Part shown: positions 57,642 through 64,000 of the stretch, piece by piece | How positions within the stretch are numbered: position 1 is the first letter of the stretch | How the letters are laid out: the number at the start of each line of letters is the position of its first letter | Program-made: the position numbers and the translations under genes | Notes under the pieces: generated by a model | Seen by the model: only the letters and a program-made list of their open reading frames with translations | Told to the model about the DNA's origin: nothing | Databases searched by the model: none | NCBI GenBank assembly: GCA_963812335.1 | Contig: CAWEUU010000004.1 | Location: 248,001 to 312,000, forward strand | Direction: 5' to 3' | DNA from: VRUE01 sp963812335 | GTDB taxonomy: Bacteria; Actinomycetota; Thermoleophilia; Solirubrobacterales; 70-9 | Length of the DNA: 64,000 nt

Positions 57642-58781
57642 ATGCCAGCCACCACGTCAGTACAGATTCCGGCCGAGTTGAAGCCCGACGACGGGCGTTT
57701 CGGCTGCGGGCCCTCGCGGGTCCGCCCCGAGGCGCTGGCGCGGATTGCCGAGCGCTCCGACCTGATGGGGACCTCGCACCGGCAGGCTCCGGTGCGCGAC
57801 CTCGTTGGTCGGGTGCGCGACGGGCTCGGGGAGCTGTTCTCGCTGCCCGACGGCTATGAGATTGCGCTCGGCAACGGCGGCACGACAGCCTTCTGGGACG
57901 CCGCCGCGGCCTGGCTGGTGCGCGAGCGCGCGCTGCACCTCAGCTACGGCGAGTTCTCCTCGAAGTTCGCCAAGGTGACCGCCGGGGCGCCGTTCCTCGC
58001 CGACCCGATCATGGTCGAGGCCGAGCCCGGTGACGCGCCTGCCCCGGTTGCCGACCCCAACGTTGACGCGATCGCCTGGGCACACAACGAGACTTCGACC
58101 GGGGTGATGGTCGAGGTGCGTGGGCCCGAGGACACTGGCGACGCACTCGTGCTGGTCGACGGCACCTCTGGCGCCGGCGGGCTGCCGCTCGATGCCGCGC
58201 AGGCCGACGCGTACTACTTCGCTCCGCAGAAGGCGCTCGGCGCCGACGGCGGCCTCTGGCTGGCGCTCCTCAGCCCGGCTGCGATCGAGCGGATCGAGCA
58301 GCTCGACGGTGCCGCCGATCGCTGGCAGCCAGCCTTTCTCTCGCTGCAGACTGCGCTTGAGAACTCGCGCAAGAACCAGACTTACAACACGCCGGCGCTG
58401 GCGACCCTGCTGCTGCTCGCCGACCAGGTTGATTGGATGCTCGCCGAGGGCGGGCTCGATTGGTGCGTGCAACGGACCGGCGCCTCGTCCGGTCACCTCT
58501 ACGGCTGGGCCGAGACGGCGGAGATCGCGACGCCGTTCGTCACCGACCCGGCGAAGCGCTCGCTTGTCGTCGGCACGATCGACTTCAGCGAGGAGGTCGA
58601 CGCGGCTGCGCTGGCGGCGACCCTGCGCGCCAACGGCATCGTCGACGTGGAGCCCTACCGCAAGCTCGGCCGCAACCAGCTGCGCATCGGCATGTTCCCG
58701 GCGGTCGCTCCCGCCGACGTCGAAGCGCTGACGGCCTGCATCGACTGGGCGCTCGAGAACGCGCCCGAGGTGACCCCGTGA
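57642..58781 (+). CDS. serC: Phosphoserine aminotransferase
   Basis: SerC transaminates 3-phosphohydroxypyruvate to phosphoserine. The protein (379 residues from ATG 57642; TTG 57630 is an alternative that starts on top of the -10 box) has the class V aminotransferase layout: FGCGPSRVRPEAL, MGTSHRQAPV, LGNGGTTAFWDAAAAWL, the PLP Lys in YYFAPQKALGADGGLW and the GRNQLRIGMFP end. It resembles the mycobacterial type. Its stop overlaps the serA GTG, giving a serine operon that feeds cysE. Confidence 0.92.
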   Translation: MPATTSVQIPAELKPDDGRFGCGPSRVRPEALARIAERSDLMGTSHRQAPVRDLVGRVRDGLGELFSLPDGYEIALGNGGTTAFWDAAAAWLVRERALHLSYGEFSSKFAKVTAGAPFLADPIMVEAEPGDAPAPVADPNVDAIAWAHNETSTGVMVEVRGPEDTGDALVLVDGTSGAGGLPLDAAQADAYYFAPQKALGADGGLWLALLSPAAIERIEQLDGAADRWQPAFLSLQTALENSRKNQTYNTPALATLLLLADQVDWMLAEGGLDWCVQRTGASSGHLYGWAETAEIATPFVTDPAKRSLVVGTIDFSEEVDAAALAATLRANGIVDVEPYRKLGRNQLRIGMFPAVAPADVEALTACIDWALENAPEVTP

Positions 58782-60358
58782 AGGTCCTGGTCAAGGAGAA
58801 GATCGCCGACTCCGGTGTCGAGCTGCTGCGCGAGAACTTCGAGGTCGACCTCGGGCTCGAGATGTCCGACGAGGAGCTGCGCGAGGCGATCGACGCATAC
58901 GACGCGATCCTCGTCCGCTCGGCAACCCAGGTGACGCCGGAGCTGATCGAGCGCGCCGAGCGCCTCAAGGTGATCGGCCGCGCCGGCACCGGCGTCGACA
59001 ACGTCGACATCCCCGCCGCGACGCGTCGCGGCATCGTCGTCGCCAACGCGCCCGAATCGAACTCGGTGGCCGCTGCCGAGCACACCCTGGCGCTGATGCT
59101 GGCGCTCTGCCGCAACGTGCCGCGCGCCAACGCCTCGCTGGCCGACGGCGCCTGGGAGAGGCCTAAGTTCAAGGGCACCGAGCTCTACGGCAAGACTCTC
59201 GGCGTGATCGGCTTTGGCCGCATCGGCCAGCTCGTCGCCAAGCGCGCGCAAGGCTTCGAGATGGAGGTCCTCGCCTTCGACAAGTTCGTCTCGGCGGAGC
59301 GCTTCCGGGAGCTCGGCGTACAGGGCGTCGAAGAGCTCGACGACCTGCTCGGCCGCGCCGACATCGTCACCCTGCACGTGCCAAAGACTCCGGACACGAT
59401 CGACCTGATCGACGCCGACTCGATCGCAAAGATGAAGGAGGGCGCTCGCGTCGTCAACTGCGCCCGCGGCGAGCTGGTCGACGTCGACGCCGTGCTCGAG
59501 GGGCTCGAGTCGGGCAAGCTCGGCGGCGCCGCGCTCGACGTCTTCCCCTCCGAGCCGTTCACCGAGCACCCGCTCTTCGGCCGCGACGATGTCGTCGTCA
59601 CCCCGCACCTCGGAGCCTCGACGGCGGAGGCCCAGGACCGCGCCGGCGTCGTCACCGCCGAACAGGTGATCGCCGCGCTCAGCGGCGGCGTCGTCACCAA
59701 CGCGGTCAACATCGCCGCCGTCCGCCCCGAGGAGATGGAGGCGCTGGCGCCGTTCGTGCCGCTCTGCGAAAAGCTCGGGCGGCTCGCCCAGGGCCTCGGC
59801 GAGGGCGCGCTCGACGGAGTCGCGGTCGAGTTCCGCGGCCGCATCGCCTCCAACGACACGCGCCTGCTCGGCATCGCCGTCCTCGTCGGCATCCTCTCCG
59901 GTCACACCGAGGAGCCGGTCAACCTCGTCAACGCCCCACAGATGGCCGAAGAGCGGGGGATCGAGCTGGTCGAAACCAAGGACGGCGGCGCCGAGGACTT
60001 CTCCGAGTTGATCACTGTGCGGCTTGGCACCGGCGAGGAGGCGATCGAGGTCGCCGGCACCGGCGTCGGACCGCGCAACGAGCCCTACCTTGTCTCCGTG
60101 CTGGGAGAGAGCTTCTATCTGCCCTTCGCCGACCACATCGCGGTCTTCGCCTACGCCGACCGGCCGGGGATGATTGGCAAGGTCGGGACGATGTTCGGCG
60201 AGCAGGGGGTCAACATCATCTCGGCCGCCGTCGGGGCCTCGCCGGGAGGCGAGCGCGCGGTGATGGCACTGACGACCGACGCGCCGGTGCGTGCGGAGAC
60301 GGTCGCCAAGATCCTCGAGCTCGACGGCTTCTCCGTCGGTCGCTCCGTCGATCTCTGA
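58778..60358 (+). CDS. serA: D-3-phosphoglycerate dehydrogenase, long form with ACT domain
   Basis: SerA oxidises 3-phosphoglycerate, the first step of serine synthesis. The 526-residue protein has the substrate domain (ILVRSATQVTPELIERA, GRAGTGVDNVDIPAAT), the NAD motif GVIGFGRIGQLVAKRAQGF, the catalytic region NCARGELVD, ALDVFPSEPF and TPHLGASTAEAQ, the extra regulatory domain of long forms, and a C-terminal ACT domain (IAVFAYADRPGMIGKVGTMFGEQGVNI) for serine feedback. Start GTG overlaps serC. A short GCCCG/CGGGC hairpin follows the stop (60363-60375). Confidence 0.96.
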   Translation: MKVLVKEKIADSGVELLRENFEVDLGLEMSDEELREAIDAYDAILVRSATQVTPELIERAERLKVIGRAGTGVDNVDIPAATRRGIVVANAPESNSVAAAEHTLALMLALCRNVPRANASLADGAWERPKFKGTELYGKTLGVIGFGRIGQLVAKRAQGFEMEVLAFDKFVSAERFRELGVQGVEELDDLLGRADIVTLHVPKTPDTIDLIDADSIAKMKEGARVVNCARGELVDVDAVLEGLESGKLGGAALDVFPSEPFTEHPLFGRDDVVVTPHLGASTAEAQDRAGVVTAEQVIAALSGGVVTNAVNIAAVRPEEMEALAPFVPLCEKLGRLAQGLGEGALDGVAVEFRGRIASNDTRLLGIAVLVGILSGHTEEPVNLVNAPQMAEERGIELVETKDGGAEDFSELITVRLGTGEEAIEVAGTGVGPRNEPYLVSVLGESFYLPFADHIAVFAYADRPGMIGKVGTMFGEQGVNIISAAVGASPGGERAVMALTTDAPVRAETVAKILELDGFSVGRSVDL

Positions 60359-60448
60359 AAAAGCCCGCAACGGGCCGCAACGAAGGGGGATCGGCGCTGT
60401 TGTCTAACTAGACGCTCCGACCCGATCGGTGGCGGGGACGACTTACCG

Positions 60449-61015
60449 ATGAAGAAGCTGCTGCTCATCTCGTTCGCCTTGGTGGCCCTGCTGGCGCCGG
60501 CCTTCGCCCACGCGATTCCGAAGACAACCCCCAGGTCCTACACCGTGCTGCTCGCCGGTGGTGCCGAAACGAACGCGATCAGGGTCTGGCTCAGCCCCGA
60601 TGGCCGCCACTACGTGATCGATTCGGTCGTGCAGCTCGAAGTGGGCGGCAACATCTGCGTTCACCCGGGGGAAAACCCCTACGAGTTGGTCTGCCAAGCC
60701 CCTTCGATCGCCGGCTTCGAAGTCAACGCGGGCGCCGGCGACGACCGGGTCAGCGTCGCCCGGAGCGTCACTGTGCCGGTAACGATGCGTGGCGGTGCCG
60801 GTGACGACTTCCTGATCGGCGGGCTGGCGGCCGACAAGATGATCGGCGGCGTCGGCAACGACCGCCTGGTTGGCTGGCGCGGCAACGACCTGCTCTACGG
60901 TGGCCCCGGCAACGACATCCTGATCGGCGGACCGGGCGGCGACCTCCTGCGCGGCGGACCCGGTAGGGACCGGCTGCTGCCGGGCCGCGGCCGCAACCGC
61001 GTGCGCCAGCTCTAA
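60449..61015 (+). CDS. Small secreted protein with RTX-like calcium-binding repeats
   Basis: The 188-residue protein has a clear signal peptide (MKKLLLISFALVALLAPAFA, cleavage near AHA-IP). A middle part carries two Cys (NICVHPG and LVCQAP) that could form a disulfide. From about residue 92 come five to six glycine- and aspartate-rich repeats of the GGxGxDxLxGG type (GGAGDDFLIGG, GGVGNDRLVG, GGPGNDILIGG, GGPGGDLLRGG, GGPGRDRLLPG), which bind calcium in a parallel beta-roll. No type I secretion genes are nearby, and the Sec-type signal peptide argues against that route. Its 3' end overlaps the convergent MFS gene by four bases. Confidence 0.82.
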   Translation: MKKLLLISFALVALLAPAFAHAIPKTTPRSYTVLLAGGAETNAIRVWLSPDGRHYVIDSVVQLEVGGNICVHPGENPYELVCQAPSIAGFEVNAGAGDDRVSVARSVTVPVTMRGGAGDDFLIGGLAADKMIGGVGNDRLVGWRGNDLLYGGPGNDILIGGPGGDLLRGGPGRDRLLPGRGRNRVRQL

Positions 61016-62349
61016 GCGGAGGCGCGACGCGGGAGCAGTCGCCCGCCAACGAAGAGCAGAGCGACGAGGAATCCCGCCAGGGAAAGAGCAGCGTCGAGCC
61101 GGAAGCCGGCCTCGATGCCGTCGATGAACGTGCCCTGCGTGGAGAAGACCGTCGTCGTCAGGCCGAGCCCTATCGCGCCACCGGCGATCTGGCACATGTA
61201 GAGAATGCCGCCGGCGAGGCTGCTCTGCGATTCGCCGACCGATGTGACCCCGGCGGTCGTCGCGGTCGGGTAGAAGCTGCCGATCCCGATCCCGAGCACG
61301 AACATGCCCGGGACGAGCGCGGTGTAGGCGGAGCTCTCAGTCACCTGCGAGAAGAGAAAGGGGGCGATCGTTATACAGGCCGCGCCGAGCACGGCCAGCG
61401 GCTTCGCCCCGACGCGGTTGTAGAGCGGCCCGGCGACGAAGGAGACGAGCGCAAAGGTCGCCAGGAACGGGAGCACGCCGACGCCGGCTTCCAGTGGCGA
61501 GTAGCCGAGGTGCTTCTGCATGAACTCGGGCAGGTAGAGCAGCGCCGCGAAGAAGGTCGCCGACATCAGCGTGATCGCGATGCAGGAGGCGCGAAAGCTC
61601 TCATTCTTCATCACCGCCCTGGGGACCAGCGCGCTCAGCCCGGCGCGGCGCTCGATCGGCACGAAGGCGGCGACCAACACCGCCGCCAGGGCGAACATGC
61701 CGAGCACGCGCGGGTCTCCCCAGCCCCAGTCGTCGACCTGGTCGAGCGCGACCAGCAGTGAGACGAGCCCAACCGAGAGCGCCGCGATTCCCGGGTAGTC
61801 GATTCGGTGTGCGCCTTCCTCGGGCTCCTTGACCTTGACCAGAAAATAGGTGACGAAAACCGCGAAGGCGGCAACCGGCACGTTGAGGAAGAAGATGAAG
61901 CGCCAGCTCAACGCCTCGGTGAGCACGCCGCCGATCAGCGGCCCGATCGCATTGCCCAGCCCCGCGGCGCCGAGGATGATCCCGCCGGCAAGGCCGGCCT
62001 TCTCGGCCGGCAGCAGCTCGAAGGTCATTCCGAGGATCGCCGGCCACATCAACGCCCCGCCGAGGCCCATCACGACGCGGCTGGCGATCAGCCAGCTCTC
62101 CGTCTGCGCGACCCCGCCCAGTACCGACATCGAGGCGAAGATCGCGCTGCCGAGGAAGAAGGCGCGGCGGCGCCCGAACATGTCGGCGAGACGGCCGCCG
62201 GTGACGATCATCACCCCGAAGGTCAGCGCGTAGGCGTTGACCACCCACTGGATCGTGTTGACGTTGGTGTCGAAGTCCTTCTCCATCGTCGGGATCGCGA
62301 CGTTTACGGCGGAGAAGTCGTTGGCGATCACGAGCACGCTCATGCCCAT
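61012..62349 (-). CDS. MFS transporter, DHA2 (EmrB/QacA-like) family
   Basis: The 445-residue protein has about 13-14 membrane helices and DHA2 motifs: QWVVNAYALTFGVMIVTGGRLADMFGRRRAF (motif A), the GLGGALMWPAILGM region and GLGNAIGPLIGGVLTEALSWRFIFFLNVP (motif C and following). Such proteins export drugs or metabolites with proton exchange. The ATG at 62349 cuts into the first helix: the frame is open another 22 codons upstream (A-R-L-D-R-T-T-I-L-A-L-L-A before the Met) but without an ordinary start codon. It is divergent from the leuA leader. Confidence 0.88.
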   Translation of the reverse strand: MGMSVLVIANDFSAVNVAIPTMEKDFDTNVNTIQWVVNAYALTFGVMIVTGGRLADMFGRRRAFFLGSAIFASMSVLGGVAQTESWLIASRVVMGLGGALMWPAILGMTFELLPAEKAGLAGGIILGAAGLGNAIGPLIGGVLTEALSWRFIFFLNVPVAAFAVFVTYFLVKVKEPEEGAHRIDYPGIAALSVGLVSLLVALDQVDDWGWGDPRVLGMFALAAVLVAAFVPIERRAGLSALVPRAVMKNESFRASCIAITLMSATFFAALLYLPEFMQKHLGYSPLEAGVGVLPFLATFALVSFVAGPLYNRVGAKPLAVLGAACITIAPFLFSQVTESSAYTALVPGMFVLGIGIGSFYPTATTAGVTSVGESQSSLAGGILYMCQIAGGAIGLGLTTTVFSTQGTFIDGIEAGFRLDAALSLAGFLVALLFVGGRLLPRRASA

Positions 62350-62422
62350 TGCCAGCAGGGCTAGAATCGTGGTGCGGTCTAGCCTTGCGATCCGGGCAGC
62401 CTACGCTAAGCTGGGACGGCGA

Positions 62423-62482
62423 ATGACCCACCGCCTCGACAGCCTGTCGCTACTCCTTCTCCTCCCCCTCCGGGGGGAATAG
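62423..62482 (+). CDS. leuL: Leucine-rich leader peptide upstream of leuA (leu attenuator-like)
   Basis: A 19-codon ORF reads MTHRLDSLSLLLLLPLRGE, with eight leucines, five in a row, using CTC, CTG, CTA and CTT codons. It ends 67 bases before leuA. Leucine-codon-rich leaders that sense charged tRNA-Leu are a known control of leu genes. Two hairpins follow or overlap its end: CCCCC-TCC-GGGGG (62465-62477) and GCGGC-GCGAGA-GCCGC just downstream. There is no T-tract, so control may be translational or Rho-dependent. TACGCT at 62402 is a candidate -10. Confidence 0.7.
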   Translation: MTHRLDSLSLLLLLPLRGE

Positions 62483-62549
62483 CGCTGGGCGGCGCGAGAG
62501 CCGCGAGAGACAGAGGTCATTCGAAAGCACTGGAGAAGGAGGTAGTTCG

Positions 62550-64000
62550 ATGAGCACCCAGCCCGACGCAAACCGCGTCCACATCTTCGACACGACGCTG
62601 CGCGATGGCGAGCAGTCGCCCGGGATCTCGCTCAACACCGCCGAGAAGGTGGAGATCGCCCAGCAGCTGGCGCGTCTCGGCGTCGACGTGATCGAGGCCG
62701 GCTTCCCGATCACCTCGCCCGGTGATTTCGAAGCCGTCGAGGCGATTTCGCGCCAGGTCGAGGGCCCGACCGTGTGCGGCCTGGCCCGCACCCACAAGGC
62801 CGACATCGATGCCGCCTGGGGGGCGATACGCGACGCCGGCCGGCCGCGCATCCACACCTTCATCTCGACCTCCGACATCCACATCGAGCATCAGCTGCAG
62901 ACCGACCGCGAGGACGTCAAGGGCCAGGCCCGCGCCGCGGTTGCCCTCGCCCGTTCCTACTGCGATGACGTCGAGTTCTCGCCGATGGACGCCACCCGCG
63001 CCGACGTCGAGTTCACAGCCGAGGTCTGCGCGATCGCGGTCGAGGAGGGTGCGACCGTGGTCAACGTCCCCGACACGGTCGGCTACACGACCCCCGAGGA
63101 GTACGCGGACTACTTCCGCCGCCTCTACGAGCTGGTCCCGGGGCTGCGCGAGGTCGAGGCCTCGGTCCACTGCCACGACGACCTGGGCATGGCCGTTGCC
63201 AACTCCTACGCCGGCGTGCTGGCCGGCGCCCGCCAGGTCGAGTGTGCGGTCAACGGAATCGGTGAGCGCGCGGGCAACTGCTCGCTCGAGGAGATCGCGA
63301 TGCTGATCCGGACCCGGGAAGACGTGCACGGGTTGACGATTGGCCTGGAGACGCGTGAGCTGGCGCGGACCAGCCGCATGGTTTCGCGCCTGACCGGCTA
63401 TGCGATCCAGCCCAACAAGGCGATCGTCGGGCGCAACGCCTTCGCCCACGAGTCCGGCATCCACCAGGACGGCGTGCTGAAGGAGCGCTCGACCTACGAG
63501 ATCATGGACGCGACCGAAGTCGGTCTGGAGTCGAACTCGATCGTGCTCGGCAAGCACTCCGGCCGCCACGCGCTGCGCGATGCGCTGGAGCAGCTCGGCT
63601 TCAAGATCGAGGGCAACGCGCTGAACGCCGCCTTCAAGCGCTTCAAGGAGGTCGCCGACCGCAAGAAGCAGGTCACCGCGCTCGACCTGGAGGCAATCGT
63701 CTCCGACGAGATGCGAGAGAAGGAGGACGCGCACGAGCTCTCCTGGTTTGAGGTCGAGGCGGGCTCACGGCGCGAGCCGCTGGCGCGCGTGGCGGTGAGC
63801 CTGCCCTCCGGTGAGGAGGTCATCGGTGAATCCGGCGGCGACGGCCCGGTCGATGCGATCTTCCGTGCGATCCAAAAGGCGACCGACACTGAGTGCGACC
63901 TGCGCCAGTTTACGGTTGAGGCCGTGACCGAGGGGGAGGACGCGCTTGGCCAGGTGACCGTGATGCTGCGTGCCGCCGCACGCCTGGCGACCGGCCAGGG
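62550..64000 (+). CDS. leuA: 2-Isopropylmalate synthase, 3' truncated by window
   Basis: LeuA condenses acetyl-CoA with 2-oxoisovalerate, the first step of leucine synthesis. The 483 visible residues show the TIM-barrel motifs IFDTTLRDGEQSPGISL, SVHCHDDLGMAVANSYAG, CAVNGIGERAGNCSLEEI and HESGIHQDGVLKE, and most of the C-terminal leucine-binding regulatory domain. ATG 62550 has AGGAGGT six to seven bases upstream, one of the few strong Shine-Dalgarno sites here. It is preceded by a leucine-rich leader peptide. The frame is still open at base 64000. Confidence 0.96.
   Translation, partial: MSTQPDANRVHIFDTTLRDGEQSPGISLNTAEKVEIAQQLARLGVDVIEAGFPITSPGDFEAVEAISRQVEGPTVCGLARTHKADIDAAWGAIRDAGRPRIHTFISTSDIHIEHQLQTDREDVKGQARAAVALARSYCDDVEFSPMDATRADVEFTAEVCAIAVEEGATVVNVPDTVGYTTPEEYADYFRRLYELVPGLREVEASVHCHDDLGMAVANSYAGVLAGARQVECAVNGIGERAGNCSLEEIAMLIRTREDVHGLTIGLETRELARTSRMVSRLTGYAIQPNKAIVGRNAFAHESGIHQDGVLKERSTYEIMDATEVGLESNSIVLGKHSGRHALRDALEQLGFKIEGNALNAAFKRFKEVADRKKQVTALDLEAIVSDEMREKEDAHELSWFEVEAGSRREPLARVAVSLPSGEEVIGESGGDGPVDAIFRAIQKATDTECDLRQFTVEAVTEGEDALGQVTVMLRAAARLATGQ

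Overview
The window is very GC-rich bacterial DNA, coding on both strands, with short intergenic gaps and many stop/start overlaps. Menaquinone genes, a PHP-type DnaE, RNase J, a MprA/MprB-like two-component pair, GatCAB with a GluRS, and genes that start about seven bases after a -10 hexamer without a Shine-Dalgarno sequence all point to an actinobacterium. A deep-branching high-GC class such as Thermoleophilia (Solirubrobacterales) is my guess; it is not proved by anything here.

Layout. 1-8.4 kb: end of coaBC, then the translation/ribosome operon rimP-nusA-infB-rbfA-nrnA-truB-ribF, then rpsO. 8.4-16.8 kb: pnp, an M16 peptidase, a lysine/DAP block (dapB, amidase, dapA) and rnjA. 16.8-24.4 kb: a histidine kinase/response regulator pair (minus), dnaE, a small Cys-rich protein and an acyl-CoA dehydrogenase. 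24.4-34.3 kb: nfo (minus) and gltX divergent from one CATG, an HDOD-LuxR protein, an atypical LuxR regulator (minus), rrf2-cysK-cysE (cysteine synthesis), pcrA/uvrD, folD and a membrane protein. 34.3-41.3 kb: GMC oxidoreductase and a membrane protein (minus), gatC-gatA-gatB, a type II NADH dehydrogenase and a zinc-ribbon membrane protein. 41.3-46.4 kb: three membrane glycosyltransferases (minus) divergent from a UDP-sulfoquinovose synthase homologue. 46.4-64 kb: ilvB-ilvN, the menaquinone genes (menF; menB-menA-menC-menD on minus; menE), ilvC, a cupin, serC-serA, a small secreted RTX-like protein, an MFS exporter (minus), and leuA behind a leucine-rich leader peptide, cut by the window end.

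The most unusual signal is a dispersed family of about 60-75 nt hairpin elements with at least eight copies here (8003, 10674, 11993, 16710, 27778, 29857, 42432 minus, 46388). They share a loop core related to ATATCTGATTCT. In the four longer copies the stems differ in sequence but stay paired, while the internal-loop sequences are conserved. They sit right after stop codons, and in four cases a short ORF runs through the element into an overlapping start codon of the next gene (M16 peptidase, dapB, cysE, ilvB). Other notable points: a RimP lacking its second domain, a zinc-finger-like motif fused to NusA, an intrinsic terminator in the rimP-nusA leader, a leucine attenuator-like leader, and pervasive leaderless starts.
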